Assembly (NCBI GenBank): GCA_963736575.1
Contig: CAVTPD010000001.1
Location: 1,302,001 to 1,366,000 of the forward strand
Direction: 5' to 3'
Length of the DNA stretch: 64,000 nucleotides
Source: CAVTPD01 sp963736575
GTDB taxonomy: Bacteria; Bacteroidota; Bacteroidia; Cytophagales; JAAEPT01
In this document: positions 48,693-58,313 of the stretch, piece by piece
How positions within the stretch are numbered: position 1 is the first letter of the stretch
Layout of the letters: every line of letters begins with the position of its first letter
Notes under the pieces: generated by a model
Databases searched by the model: none
Told to the model about the DNA's origin: nothing
What the model saw: the letters and a program-made list of their open reading frames with translations, nothing else
Position numbers and translations under genes: made by a program

Positions 48693-49635
48693 ATGGGAAC
48701 GATATTAATATATATAGAAAATGATGGAAGTGACGTTAAAAAGTCATCTTTAGACGCGCGTTGCTGCTGCGCAAAACCTCTCTGGTGACATTGTTGCGCT
48801 TGCGTTATCTCAAGTTTCAGACGATGCTTTAAGTGCATTAGGTAATTATGGTGTAAATAAAGTCTTAAAACTATCGGATACATCTATCACAGAAGAAAGT
48901 GTAGATACTTTAGCAGATGAATTTTCTAAATTGGCTGGGGAAACGGGTGCAGAATATATTTTAATGGGAAGCTCACTTTCTACGGAAAAGCTATCTGCTA
49001 AACTTTCCGTTAAACTAAAAGCGGGAGTTTTGTCTAACGTAATTGGTTTAGACGCCGGAAGCAAAACTTTTAGAAGGTCAGTTTTTACCAGTAAAGCTTT
49101 TTCTGAAGTGAAAATCTCTACCGAAAAGGTTATTCTTACGGTCAAAAAAGGTGCTTTCAGTTTAGAAGAAAAGGGTGGAAGCGCCAGTATTGAAACAAGA
49201 AGTGCTTCTTTACACGAAATGGATACTATATTGAACGTTCTTGAAACGAAGAAAGTTGAAGGAGATATATTATTGCCAGAAGCAGATTTAGTTGTTTCGG
49301 CAGGTAGAGGACTTAAAGGCCCAGAGAACTGGGGTATGATTGAAGAGTTGGCCGCTAAACTTGGTGCAGCAACAGCTTGTTCAAAACCCGTATCGGATAT
49401 GGGTTGGAGACCCCATCACGAGCATGTAGGTCAGACAGGTATTAAAGTAAGTCCGAACTTATACATAGCTATTGGTATATCAGGAGCAATTCAGCATTTA
49501 GCCGGTGTAAACTCTTCAAAAGTTATTGTTGTAATCAATACAGATGAAGAAGCACCGTTCTTTAAAGCTGCCGATTATGGTATTGTTGGCGACGCTTTTG
49601 AAGTTGTTCCTAAACTAATACAGGCATTAAGTTAA
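48693..49635 (+). CDS. etfA: Electron transfer flavoprotein alpha subunit, one frameshift
   Basis: The start at 48693 gives GTILIYIENDGSDVKKSSLDA, then an extra base at the CG-rich 48754-48760 breaks the frame, which continues VAAAQNLSGDIVALALS and runs without further breaks to 49635. The FAD-binding C-terminal domain is intact: VSAGRGLKGPENWGMIEELA, SKPVSDMGW, HEHVGQTG and GISGAIQHLAGV. About 314 residues in total. Follows etfB with a 20-base gap. Only the N-terminal fifth is displaced by the indel. Confidence 0.88.
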
Positions 49636-49666
49636 TCTTTCAAAAAAAAAGTCTTTTTTTTGTTCT

Positions 49667-50302
49667 GTGAGTGAGAAGAGAGTAGAATTAGAGGTGCTGG
49701 GATTGTCTTCGGGGCAATCCCATTCCGGATCGTTTGCATTGGTTCTGGGTGAAAAACACGGAAAAAAACGTTTGCCTATCATTATAGGTATGTCCGAAGC
49801 TCAATCAATAGCTATTGAAATTGAGCAAATAAAGCCCAATAGACCATTTACGCACGATTTATTTAAAAGCTTTTGTGAAGAGTTTGATCTTCTGGTTATA
49901 GAAATTGTGATCACAAATTTAAAAGAGGGTATTTTTTATGCTAGTATGTTGTGTTCGAACGGAGAGAAAACTATTGAGTTAGATTCTAGACCTTCAGATG
50001 CAATTGCTTTAGGCCTTCGCTTTAAAGCTCCAATTTATGTGTATCAGAAAGTATTAGATGAAGCTGGGATTATTTTAACAGAGGAAGAAGAAAGTCTTGA
50101 AAAACAAGATATCGAATTCACTGCTGAAGAAGAGGAAGAAGCAAACGTAGAAATAGAACAAGTAATGAATTCAGAAGAATTTCCATTAAAAGAATTTTCG
50201 GATGAGCAATTAAAATTAATGTTAGATGATGCTTTAAGTTCTGAGGACTACGAAAAAGCGGCTTCAATAAGAGACGAATTAAAGAAGAGAGGCATTGATT
50301 AA
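49667..50302 (+). CDS. Bifunctional nuclease-family protein with UVR motif
   Basis: The 211-residue protein starts at GTG. Its N-terminal 140 residues are the BFN/DUF151 domain (KKRLPIIIGMSEAQSIAIEI, SRPSDAIALGLRFKAPIYV); the C-terminus carries a UVR-like helical motif (LDDALSSEDYEKAASIRDELKKR), which in UvrB/C binds protein partners. This combination is common in Bacteroidota. Nuclease activity is reported for plant relatives; for this one it is an inference. Its stop overlaps the FAD monooxygenase start. Confidence 0.9.
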   Translation: MSEKRVELEVLGLSSGQSHSGSFALVLGEKHGKKRLPIIIGMSEAQSIAIEIEQIKPNRPFTHDLFKSFCEEFDLLVIEIVITNLKEGIFYASMLCSNGEKTIELDSRPSDAIALGLRFKAPIYVYQKVLDEAGIILTEEEESLEKQDIEFTAEEEEEANVEIEQVMNSEEFPLKEFSDEQLKLMLDDALSSEDYEKAASIRDELKKRGID

Positions 50303-51507
50303 TGAATATAGCTGTAATAGGTGGCGGAATAGCGGGTTCTGCAGCAGCATTATTTCTTAAAAGACAAAACCACGAAATAACTGTATTCGAAAGAGAAACA
50401 GAGCCCAAACCATTGGGAGCAGGTATTATGCTTCAGTGGACAGGTAAAGCTGTGCTTGAGAATCTTGGTTACCATAATTTTTTAGAAACCTACGCACATC
50501 CCATTCCGCGGTTTAAGGGGCAAACTACCGATGGTGATGTGAAATATTTTCTTGATTTTGAAGAATACAATCCAGAAAAGATAGGCTGGGGCTTGCAAAG
50601 AGGAGCACTTTTTACCATGCTTTTCGAAAGCCTTGAAAAAGAAAGTATTCGTGTTGTGAAAGGCTGCGATATTTCTAAGGTCATATTTCAGAATAAAAAA
50701 ACATTACTTTACGATCAAAACAATAATGAATACAATGGTTTTGATTTAATTATAGTAGCTAATGGAGCTAGGTCAAAAATTAGAGATCAATTTGGTATCT
50801 GTCAAAGAAGTAGACAACAATCGTATTCTGCTATATGGGCAAAGATTCCATTAACCAATCAAAAATTATCTGAAGGAATCCTTCAAATCTATCATAAAAG
50901 AGATTTACTAGGCTTTATGCCAATTGGTAAAGATCCTCATGAAGAAAACCCTATAGAGATGTTAAATTTCTTTTGGGGGATTGCTGGAAAAACTACAGAA
51001 TTACTAGAGCCTAGTAACTTTAAAAGTTGGAAAGAAAAACTATTGAAAATTGCTCCCGAATTTAAGGATCAATTAGAGGAAATAAAATCACCAGATCAAT
51101 TAACTTTTGCGCCTTATGCGGACTCTAAAATAGCTCCGTTGTATCATAAAAATGTTGTGTTTATAGGTGACGTGGCTCATGCCATGAGTCCACAGCTTAG
51201 CTCTGGTACTAATATGGCTTTGCTAGATGCTTTTTTATTGTCGGAGTCTTTGGTAAAATATAAAAATTTAAAAATAGCTTTAAAGAGTTTTTCAAAGAAA
51301 AGGATGAAACAGCATGATTGCTATCAAGCTATTTCTAGAGGTATCACACCTTTTTTTCAGTCGCCGTTACCATTAAATTTATTTAGAGATAAAATATTGC
51401 CTGCTTTTTATAAAGTAGGTTTTGTAAAAAAACTAATTTTAGAAACGCTAACAGGAACCAAAAAAAGTTGGTTTCAGCGGTTTACAATAAAAGAATTTCA
51501 AAAATGA
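50302..51507 (+). CDS. FAD-dependent monooxygenase/oxidoreductase
   Basis: A 401-residue flavoprotein of the PHBH (UbiH-like) superfamily. The GxGxxG FAD motif is in GGGIAGSAAALFL with the acidic end VFERE, and the second FAD motif reads FIGDVAHAMSPQLSSGTNMA. Substrate is unknown: aromatic hydroxylation, quinone-type modification or antibiotic-like oxidation are all possible. It overlaps the previous gene and its own stop overlaps the following TyrA-like gene, so the three are co-translated. Confidence 0.88.
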   Translation: MNIAVIGGGIAGSAAALFLKRQNHEITVFERETEPKPLGAGIMLQWTGKAVLENLGYHNFLETYAHPIPRFKGQTTDGDVKYFLDFEEYNPEKIGWGLQRGALFTMLFESLEKESIRVVKGCDISKVIFQNKKTLLYDQNNNEYNGFDLIIVANGARSKIRDQFGICQRSRQQSYSAIWAKIPLTNQKLSEGILQIYHKRDLLGFMPIGKDPHEENPIEMLNFFWGIAGKTTELLEPSNFKSWKEKLLKIAPEFKDQLEEIKSPDQLTFAPYADSKIAPLYHKNVVFIGDVAHAMSPQLSSGTNMALLDAFLLSESLVKYKNLKIALKSFSKKRMKQHDCYQAISRGITPFFQSPLPLNLFRDKILPAFYKVGFVKKLILETLTGTKKSWFQRFTIKEFQK

Positions 51508-52235
51508 GAGAGTTAGGGATTGTAGGGTTCGGGAGTTTTGGACAGTTTATTGTTCCTTTTTTAAAGCCATTTTTTTCAATTAGTGTATACAATAGAAGTG
51601 ATCGTGCGGATGATGCTAAACGCTTAGGGGTTAACTATGAAAGTTTAAAGACAGTAGCAGAAAAACCTATTGTGATCATGTGTGTTCCTGTTCAGTTTAT
51701 GGCAGAAAGTCTAAATGCCGTTAAAGGATTTATTCAACCACATGCTTTGGTAGTAGATGTTTCTTCTGTGAAAATTAAGCCATTAGCATTAATGCAAGCA
51801 GCACTTCCAGAACATTGTAACATTGTACTAACACATCCTTTATTTGGCCCACAAAGTGGTAAAAATGGTATAGAAGGACTTAATATGGTATTGTGTCCAA
51901 CTACTAATAACATGTTAACCCGTACCATATATAGGTTTTTAAGAGATAACTTAAAACTGAATGTTTTAGAGCGTACACCAGAATTGCATGATCAACAAAT
52001 GGCTTATGTACAGGCCTTAACGCATTTTGTTGGGCGTGCTGTTAACGAAATGGACATCCCTGATGTAGAACAAAAAACGCAAGCCTATCAGTATCTTTTA
52101 AACATTAAAAGAAATTTGGGACAAGACTCAATGGACCTTTTCTTAACCATTGAGAATGAGAATCCTTACGCTAAAGGAGTTCGTAAATCTTTTATAGAAG
52201 AACTGAATAAGCTAAATCAACGATTAGAAGAGTAG
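51504..52235 (+). CDS. Prephenate/arogenate dehydrogenase-like protein (TyrA family)
   Basis: About 243 residues from the ATG at 51504, which overlaps the upstream stop as ATGA; an upstream start would run into the neighbouring gene. An NAD-binding Rossmann motif (GIVGFGSFGQFIVPF) starts the protein, and HPLFGPQSG is the TyrA signature near residue 111. It is somewhat shorter than most prephenate dehydrogenases. It would form 4-hydroxyphenylpyruvate for tyrosine synthesis. Other aromatic genes are not near. Confidence 0.85.
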   Translation: MRELGIVGFGSFGQFIVPFLKPFFSISVYNRSDRADDAKRLGVNYESLKTVAEKPIVIMCVPVQFMAESLNAVKGFIQPHALVVDVSSVKIKPLALMQAALPEHCNIVLTHPLFGPQSGKNGIEGLNMVLCPTTNNMLTRTIYRFLRDNLKLNVLERTPELHDQQMAYVQALTHFVGRAVNEMDIPDVEQKTQAYQYLLNIKRNLGQDSMDLFLTIENENPYAKGVRKSFIEELNKLNQRLEE

Positions 52236-52257
52236 TTTGTGGAAAACTAACGCTATT

Positions 52258-52293
52258 AAAAAGGGTCTAAAGGTTCTATTTACGGGCCTTTTT
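52258..52293 (+). terminator. Possible weak terminator after the TyrA-like gene
   Basis: AAAAAGG (52258-52264) pairs with CCTTTTT (52287-52293) around a 22-base loop; stem is imperfect inside. Confidence 0.45.
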
Positions 52294-52338
52294 GTTTATT
52301 TTTAAGGGATGTTATCCACATAATTCTTTACCAAGTAT

Positions 52339-54873
52339 ATGGCTATAGAAGGTAATATAATACCGATTAATATTGAAGATGAAATGAAGGGTGCATACAT
52401 CGATTATTCGATGTCTGTAATTATATCTAGGGCCCTTCCCGATGTAAGAGACGGTTTAAAACCAGTTCATAGAAGAATTCTTTACGGAATGGAAGAATTG
52501 GGCGTTAATTACAATAAATCATATAAAAAGTCTGCTAGAATTGTTGGTGAGGTTTTGGGTAAGTACCATCCTCATGGTGATTCTGCTGTGTACGATACTA
52601 TGGTTCGTATGGCTCAAACCTGGTCTTTGCGTTATCCATTGGTAGATGGTCAAGGTAACTACGGTTCCATTGACGGTGATTCACCGGCTGCCATGCGTTA
52701 TACAGAGGCAAGACTTAAAAGGATTTCTGAAGAACTTTTAGGAGATATTAAAAAGAATACGGTTGATTTTCAGCCTAACTTTGATGATTCATTAAAAGAA
52801 CCGGTTGTTCTTCCAGCTAAAGTCCCTAATCTACTGTTAAATGGTGCCTCTGGTATTGCTGTAGGTATGGCTACCAATATGGCTCCGCATAATTTATCGG
52901 AAGTAATAGATGGTACCTGTGCTTATATTGATAATAACGATATATCTATTGAAGAGTTGATGCAACACGTTAAAGGACCTGATTTCCCTACTGGGGCTAC
53001 AATCTATGGTTACCAAGGTGTTAAATCTGCTTTTGAAACAGGTAGAGGTAGAATTGTAATGCGTGCCAATGCCGAAATTGAAGAAACCAAAGAAGGCAGA
53101 GAACGAATTATAATTTCGGAAATTCCATACATGGTTAATAAAGCGTCTATGATTGAAAAGACGGCTGCCATGGTGAATGAAAAAAGACTAGAAGGTATAT
53201 CAGACATCCGTGATGAATCGGATAGAAGTGGTTTGCGAATAGTTTATGAAATAAAGCGTGATGCTAATGCAAGTGTTGTATTAAACATGCTTTACAAACA
53301 CACGCAGCTGCAATCTTCTTTCAGTGTAAATAATATTGCATTGGTAAAAGGAAGACCAGAACTTTTAAACCTGAAAGACTTAATTAGCAACTTTGTTGAA
53401 CACAGACACGAAGTTGTAATAAGAAGAACTAGATACGAACTTCAGGAAGCAGAGAAAAGAGCGCATATTCTTGAAGGTTATATAATTGCTTTAGATAATC
53501 TTGATGCTGTTATAAACCTTATTCGTAAGTCAAAAGATCCAGATGAAGCAAAAGCTGGATTAATAGAGAATTTTGAACTTTCCGAAATTCAGGCTAAGGC
53601 CATTCTTGAAATGCGTTTACAGCGTTTAACAGGTCTGGAAAGAGAGAAAATAGAGAAAGAATACAAAGAGTTAATGGATTTAATTGATCACTTAAACGAA
53701 ATTCTTGCTAGTGAAGAATTACGTATGCAGATCATTAAAGACGAATTAGCAGAAATGAAAGATCGCTACAGCGATGAGCGTAGAACTGAGATCATTCATT
53801 CTTCTGAAGATATTGGTATAGAGGATTTAATTGCAGACGATGAGGTAGTAATTACTATTTCTCATGAGGGTTATGTAAAAAGAACTTTCCTTTCAGAATA
53901 CAAATCACAAAATAGAGGTGGTGTAGGTTCTCGTGGAGCAGCGTCTAAAGTGACTGACTTTACCGAGCATCTTTTTGTAGCCACTATGCATAATACACTT
54001 CTTATCTTCACAGATAGAGGTAAAGTATACTGGCAGAAAGTATACCAACTACCAGAAGGTTCTAAAATATCTAAAGGTAGACCGGTTCAAAACATAATTA
54101 ACATTGAACAAGGCGAAAAAATCACTTCTGTAATTAGTGTTAAAGACCTTAAAGACGAAGATTACATCAACAATAACTTCTTAGTAATGGTAACCAATAA
54201 AGGTATTATTAAGAAGACAACTTTAGAAGCTTATTCTAGACCAAGAACAAATGGTATTAATGCTATTACTTTTAAAGAAGGTGATGGTTTATTAGCGGTT
54301 AAATTAACCAATGGTAACAATAACATTATAATTGGTAAAAGCTCTGGTAAAGCTATTCGTTTCCACGAAAGCAATGTTAGACCAATGGGTAGAACAGCTG
54401 CAGGTGTACGTGGTGTTACGTTAGAAAGTGCTAAAGATTATGTGGTTGGTATTGCTTGTGTAGAAGGCGAAGAGTCTAATATTTTAGTAGTTTCTGAAAA
54501 AGGATACGGTAAACGTTCCGACTTAGAAGGTTACAGAATCACTAACCGTGGTGGTAAAGGTGTTAAAACAATTAACGTTACCGAAAAAACGGGTGGTTTA
54601 GTTGCTCTTATGGATGTAGACGATAGCAATGACCTTATGATTATTAACCGTTCGGGTATTGTAATTAGAACGGCTATTGATAATTTAAGAGTAATGGGTA
54701 GAGCTACTCAAGGTGTTCGTTTAATTAAATTGAGTGGCGAAGACTCTATTTCATCAGTTGCTAAAGTAACTAAATTAGAAGAAGAAGTTAATGAGGCAGA
54801 AACGGAAGAAGGCGAAGAAAATACAGATGCAATAGAAAGTGCAGATGACTCACCTTCAGATGATGAAGCTTAA
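52339..54873 (+). CDS. gyrA: DNA gyrase subunit A
   Basis: The 844-residue subunit cleaves and reseals DNA for negative supercoiling. The catalytic Tyr is in [15 protein letters not shown] (about residue 118-121), the quinolone region reads [20 protein letters not shown], with Ser at the usual site of resistance changes, so no common resistance mutation is visible there. The C-terminal pinwheel repeats include [12 protein letters not shown] and [12 protein letters not shown] (GyrA-box-like). An acidic tail ends the protein. A terminator hairpin sits inside the start of the next gene. Confidence 0.97.
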   Translation: MAIEGNIIPINIEDEMKGAYIDYSMSVIISRALPDVRDGLKPVHRRILYGMEELGVNYNKSYKKSARIVGEVLGKYHPHGDSAVYDTMVRMAQTWSLRYPLVDGQGNYGSIDGDSPAAMRYTEARLKRISEELLGDIKKNTVDFQPNFDDSLKEPVVLPAKVPNLLLNGASGIAVGMATNMAPHNLSEVIDGTCAYIDNNDISIEELMQHVKGPDFPTGATIYGYQGVKSAFETGRGRIVMRANAEIEETKEGRERIIISEIPYMVNKASMIEKTAAMVNEKRLEGISDIRDESDRSGLRIVYEIKRDANASVVLNMLYKHTQLQSSFSVNNIALVKGRPELLNLKDLISNFVEHRHEVVIRRTRYELQEAEKRAHILEGYIIALDNLDAVINLIRKSKDPDEAKAGLIENFELSEIQAKAILEMRLQRLTGLEREKIEKEYKELMDLIDHLNEILASEELRMQIIKDELAEMKDRYSDERRTEIIHSSEDIGIEDLIADDEVVITISHEGYVKRTFLSEYKSQNRGGVGSRGAASKVTDFTEHLFVATMHNTLLIFTDRGKVYWQKVYQLPEGSKISKGRPVQNIINIEQGEKITSVISVKDLKDEDYINNNFLVMVTNKGIIKKTTLEAYSRPRTNGINAITFKEGDGLLAVKLTNGNNNIIIGKSSGKAIRFHESNVRPMGRTAAGVRGVTLESAKDYVVGIACVEGEESNILVVSEKGYGKRSDLEGYRITNRGGKGVKTINVTEKTGGLVALMDVDDSNDLMIINRSGIVIRTAIDNLRVMGRATQGVRLIKLSGEDSISSVAKVTKLEEEVNEAETEEGEENTDAIESADDSPSDDEA

Positions 54874-54876
54874 TCT

Positions 54877-55872
54877 ATGACGCTTAATTTTAAAATACAG
54901 AGGCCAGTTCTAATTATACTGGCCTTTTTTTGTTCAATTTTTTGTAATGCAGGCGATGTAGATCTTTTAAAAGACGCACAAAAAGCATTAAAGAAAAAAG
55001 ATTTAAAAGAAGCGAATGCTTATATTCTTTCTGCTGAAAAGGAGACAGAATATACATCGAATCCAGAATTTTGGTATATAAAAGGTGTTTTAGCTATACA
55101 AGTCGCTCAGTCTACCGTTTATGCGTATGAGCAATTATTTGAAAACCCTTTAATAGTAGCGTATCTGTCAATAAAGAAGGCTTTAGAGTTAACCAATGCA
55201 GAATCTGGACTTTTAGAAGACTACAAACCCCAAATAGAATTATTAAAGAAGTTGCTTTTTAACGAAGCTGGGAAAAATTACAACAAACAACACTTTTCGG
55301 AAGCTATTCGTTATTTTACACCTTTAATTGATTTAAACCCAAGATCTGAGTATTACGTAAATAGGGGCGTGTGTTATTTAAGAAATGAATTTTATATAGC
55401 TGCTCAGAAAGACTTTAAAGAAGCCATTGATTTAGAGGATAATTCAAAATTAATAAATCAATATTATTTAGAGGCCCTTATCAGGGATACAATTTCAGAT
55501 TTTAGTTTGGTGAATAATCAGGTTACATTAATTTTAGAACGTTTTCCAGATGAAGTAACTTTTAAGAAAAAGAAAATTCTATTTTATGAACAACAGGAAT
55601 CCTCTCTTAATGCAGAGCAAAAACAAGAGCTAAATAAACTTTATAAAGAAGTCTTAAAAGAAGAACCCACTAACACAAATGTGGCGTATAATTATTCAGT
55701 AAATCTGTTTAATAAAGCCGTTGAATTGCAGAAAAAGGGAAATAAAACCGAAAGTAAAACATATGCAGAGGAAACAATTAAGGTAATAGATACCTACCTT
55801 AATTATTCTGAAGCGAATAAAGATATGTTCGAGAGTATAAAAAGGAAATCCAAACTAATACTCTTGAATTAA
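54877..55872 (+). CDS. Exported TPR protein
   Basis: The 331-residue protein has an N-terminal signal peptide (core VLIILAFFCSIFC, cleavage near NAG) and TPR repeats (ANAYILSAEKETEY, FSEAIRYFTPLIDLNPRSEYY, AQKDFKEAIDLEDNSKL). No other domain is seen. It is probably a periplasmic scaffold. Most of its signal peptide is encoded by the terminator-like hairpin that follows gyrA, so its expression may depend on ribosomes opening that structure. Confidence 0.8.
   Translation: MTLNFKIQRPVLIILAFFCSIFCNAGDVDLLKDAQKALKKKDLKEANAYILSAEKETEYTSNPEFWYIKGVLAIQVAQSTVYAYEQLFENPLIVAYLSIKKALELTNAESGLLEDYKPQIELLKKLLFNEAGKNYNKQHFSEAIRYFTPLIDLNPRSEYYVNRGVCYLRNEFYIAAQKDFKEAIDLEDNSKLINQYYLEALIRDTISDFSLVNNQVTLILERFPDEVTFKKKKILFYEQQESSLNAEQKQELNKLYKEVLKEEPTNTNVAYNYSVNLFNKAVELQKKGNKTESKTYAEETIKVIDTYLNYSEANKDMFESIKRKSKLILLN
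54901..54932 (+). terminator. gyrA terminator embedded in the signal peptide of the next gene
   Basis: AGGCCAGT (54901-54908) pairs perfectly with ACTGGCCT (54918-54925) around a 9-base loop, followed by T7. The hairpin starts 24 bases inside the next ORF (ATG at 54877) and encodes part of its signal peptide. Confidence 0.7.
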
Positions 55873-55908
55873 TTTTAATAAATTATAAATCAACTAAACT
55901 TTTCAATA

Positions 55909-56286
55909 ATGAGCGATCAAGATGAAACTAGGTTTGTAAAATTGCAACAATCTATTGGTAAGCTACTAAGTGATCAAGGTGCTGAAGTAGCATTGGGTTT
56001 GATCAAACTAGGTAATATTAACCATGAAAAAGCTAAAAACATAGGCGCTTTACTTCAAGAAATAGGGCATATGCTTTCTAACAAACATAACGATCATGAG
56101 TTTGAATTGAAAGAAGAATACCTTCAGAAAGAATTTTTAGATAATCCTTTACATAGAGCTATGTTAGGTTTTCATTCTTACCAATTAGTAGATACCGTTA
56201 AGTATTTAATGGAAGGGTTAGAGCCTAAAGAAGCTATAGAAACCGTTCGTTTTAAATACAAAATGCCAATAAGAATTGAGGAATAA
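55909..56286 (+). CDS. Small conserved protein of unknown function
   Basis: A 125-residue soluble, helix-rich protein. I recognise no family. Features: LQQSIGKLLSDQGAEVALGL, LQEIGHMLSNKHNDHEFEL with two His close to Glu, and a C-terminal KYKMPIRIEE. His and Glu clusters could bind metal, but this is only a hint. It follows the TPR gene after 36 bases and ends in a strong terminator. Confidence 0.65.
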   Translation: MSDQDETRFVKLQQSIGKLLSDQGAEVALGLIKLGNINHEKAKNIGALLQEIGHMLSNKHNDHEFELKEEYLQKEFLDNPLHRAMLGFHSYQLVDTVKYLMEGLEPKEAIETVRFKYKMPIRIEE

Positions 56287-56309
56287 CAATCTAACAAAGT
56301 TTATATCTG

Positions 56310-56339
56310 AAAAGGAACGCATTAGCGTTCCTTTTTTTT
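56310..56339 (+). terminator. Intrinsic terminator
   Basis: AAAGGAACGC (56311-56320) pairs perfectly with GCGTTCCTTT (56325-56334) around ATTA, followed by T5-T8. Confidence 0.9.
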
Positions 56340-56389
56340 GTCTTATTTTTTTAAATTCTCTTTGAATAATACATTTACGTATTTTTATT

Positions 56390-56405
56390 TAAGTATAAAT
56401 ACTTA
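56390..56405. promoter_or_regulatory. Palindrome upstream of the mini-MCP-like genes
   Basis: TAAGTAT-AA-ATACTTA is a perfect 7-bp inverted repeat about 120 bases before the first gene; a second palindrome AGTTGG-T-CCAACT lies at 56460-56472. Either may be an operator. Confidence 0.35.
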
Positions 56406-56524
56406 GTTTTTGCTTTTTGTTTATCGAATTAATAGACCTTATTGTTTATTAATAAAGCCAGTTGGTCCAACTTAATCGTTTTTTATGTATAAAAAGTTTA
56501 AATAACATACGTAAATAGATTTTT

Positions 56525-57088
56525 ATGAGCTTATACCATAAAATAAAAAATGTAATTCAGGATTTAGAATATGTAGTTCGGGAGAATACTACTTTGGCTT
56601 TGAAAACAAAATCGAGGTTAGAAAGTGGCCTTTTCTCTAATTCAGAATTAAAATTCTTAGACGAATTGTCAACTGAAATGGCAGATGTTACCAATAAAAC
56701 TATACAGGAAATAGGTGTATTAGAAGAAGTATTAAACGATATAAAAGCCCTATCTAGAATTATTAATGTGTCGGGTAGTTTAAGAATGTTAACCCAAAGG
56801 CATATTAAGTTGGTTATTTTGTTTAAAACAACCCATGAAAAAGAATTTCAACACGATTTTTTAGAAACGGGCATTCTTTTCTTAAACCGAATTGATGAAT
56901 TGATGTATACGCAGTTTAATGATTCTGCTATCGATAATCTGGTGATATCTATTAAAGAAGATTGGCATGGCTATATAAATTCTGTTCAGGAGCAGATGAT
57001 TGATATTGAAAAAATGGTTAATACCAATGATTTAATTTTAAATAAGGTTCAGTATTTAGTTGGCAGGTACCAAAATATAGCAGGATAA
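56525..57088 (+). CDS. Mini-MCP/PilJ-like cytosolic signalling protein, copy 1
   Basis: The 187-residue protein has no signal peptide or TM. Residues 10-55 (LEYVVRENTTLALKTKSRLE, FLDELSTEMADVTNKT) resemble, in degenerate form, the hairpin tip of methyl-accepting proteins. Residues 75-95 carry INVSGSLRMLTQRHIKLVIL, the motif of the PilJ-type sensor domain (iN..G..RMLsQR). It is a tandem paralogue of the next gene. A role in protein-based signalling or in binding a kinase is inferred; no family is named for the combination. Confidence 0.6.
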   Translation: MSLYHKIKNVIQDLEYVVRENTTLALKTKSRLESGLFSNSELKFLDELSTEMADVTNKTIQEIGVLEEVLNDIKALSRIINVSGSLRMLTQRHIKLVILFKTTHEKEFQHDFLETGILFLNRIDELMYTQFNDSAIDNLVISIKEDWHGYINSVQEQMIDIEKMVNTNDLILNKVQYLVGRYQNIAG

Positions 57089-57093
57089 GAATT

Positions 57094-57645
57094 ATGGCAC
57101 TTTACGAAAAAATAAATTCAGTAATAGACCGAATGGATTCTGTTGCTAGAGAAAATTCAATGATAGCTTTGAACGCTAGCATTTCATCTAATAAAATGAG
57201 AACACAAGAAGCACAGGTTTTTAAAGTATTGTCGGGTGAGATGAGAAAATTATCGGATGCTACATTACTAGAAATTAAACAATTGGAAGAGATATTAAAT
57301 GATGTAAAAACACTTTCAAAAATTATAAATCTTTCGGGTAGTTTAAGAATGCTCAACCAACGTTTTATGAAGCTAGTTGTGCTTTATGAAATGACAAAAG
57401 ACGATTTATTTCTTAATGAAGCAAATGAAGTTAGCGCTACATTTTCTAAACGTTTATTAGAATTATCTGAATCGGATTTTAATACATCAAAAATTAAATT
57501 TCTTTCAGAGTCTATTACAAAAGACTGGGAAGTTTTCACTTCTGGTGTAAGCTTTTTATCTATTGATGAGTTAGTGAAAAAGAATGAAGACCTGTTACTA
57601 AAAATTCAGGAATTAGTGATGGAATACGAAGCAATAGGGGGTTAA
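57094..57645 (+). CDS. Mini-MCP/PilJ-like cytosolic signalling protein, copy 2
   Basis: The 183-residue paralogue begins VIDRMDSVARENSMIALNA (about residues 8-26), which aligns well with the MCP tip (tNxLALNAAIEAA), and continues VFKVLSGEMRKLSDAT like the GFAVVAxEVRKLAE part. Then INLSGSLRMLNQRFMKLVVL gives the PilJ-type motif, and acidic helices follow. No TM or signal. It follows copy 1 after five bases, so the pair is co-expressed and may form a heterodimer, with copy 2 keeping the better MCP tip. Confidence 0.6.
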   Translation: MALYEKINSVIDRMDSVARENSMIALNASISSNKMRTQEAQVFKVLSGEMRKLSDATLLEIKQLEEILNDVKTLSKIINLSGSLRMLNQRFMKLVVLYEMTKDDLFLNEANEVSATFSKRLLELSESDFNTSKIKFLSESITKDWEVFTSGVSFLSIDELVKKNEDLLLKIQELVMEYEAIGG

Positions 57646-57648
57646 AAA

Positions 57649-57680
57649 AAGAGGCCTTAAAAAAGGCCTCTTAAATTTTT
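57649..57680. terminator. Bidirectional intrinsic terminator
   Basis: AAGAGGCCTT (57649-57658) pairs perfectly with AAGGCCTCTT (57663-57672) around AAAA, with T-rich flanks on both sides. It separates the mini-MCP pair from the convergent leuD. Confidence 0.88.
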
Positions 57681-57682
57681 GC

Positions 57683-58291
57683 TTAGATAATTCCTAACGC
57701 TTTATTTTTTGCAGTACTAACATAAGTTTGAATTTCGTCTTCTTTAGACAAAATATAATCTATATCATCATAACCATTGATCATACAAGTTTTCTTGTAT
57801 ACACCAATTTCAAATGATTCAGATTCGCCAGTGCTCACTATTATGAATTTTTGAGCAACTAGATCAACTTTAAATTCAGCTTCGTTGTTCTTTTCAATTT
57901 CTTCGAAAATCTTTTCTAAGAACTCATCAGAAACTTGTACTGGTAAAAGACCGTTGTTTAAGGCATTTCCTTTAAAAATATCTGCAAAGAAAGAAGAAAC
58001 AACTACTTTAAAAGGATAGTCATAGATGGCCCAAGCAGCATGTTCTCTAGAAGAACCTGTACCAAAGTTTCTACCACCCACTAATATTTCCCCAGAGTAA
58101 TTAGGGTTGTTTAACGGAAAGTCTGCCTTAGGCGAACCGTCTGCATTGTATCTCCAGTCTCTAAATAAGTTATCTCCAAAACCATCACGCGTAGTCGCTT
58201 TCAAGAAACGAGCGGGTATGATTTGATCTGTATCTATATCTTCAATTTGTACCGGAACGGCTCTCGATACTAATGTTTTAAATTTATCCAT
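57683..58291 (-). CDS. leuD: 3-isopropylmalate dehydratase, small subunit
   Basis: The 202-residue small subunit completes isopropylmalate isomerase in leucine synthesis. The swivel-domain motifs [14 protein letters not shown] and [15 protein letters not shown] are intact. It lies just after leuC on the same strand, as usual, with a 22-base gap, and ends at the shared terminator. Length is normal. Confidence 0.96.
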   Translation of the reverse strand: MDKFKTLVSRAVPVQIEDIDTDQIIPARFLKATTRDGFGDNLFRDWRYNADGSPKADFPLNNPNYSGEILVGGRNFGTGSSREHAAWAIYDYPFKVVVSSFFADIFKGNALNNGLLPVQVSDEFLEKIFEEIEKNNEAEFKVDLVAQKFIIVSTGESESFEIGVYKKTCMINGYDDIDYILSKEDEIQTYVSTAKNKALGII

Positions 58292-58313
58292 TGTAAATGT
58301 TATTCTTGGTGGA

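Noticed and set aside
52570..52630. Quinolone resistance change in GyrA
   Set aside because: The segment reads [17 protein letters not shown] with the usual Ser and acidic context, so no standard resistance substitution is seen.
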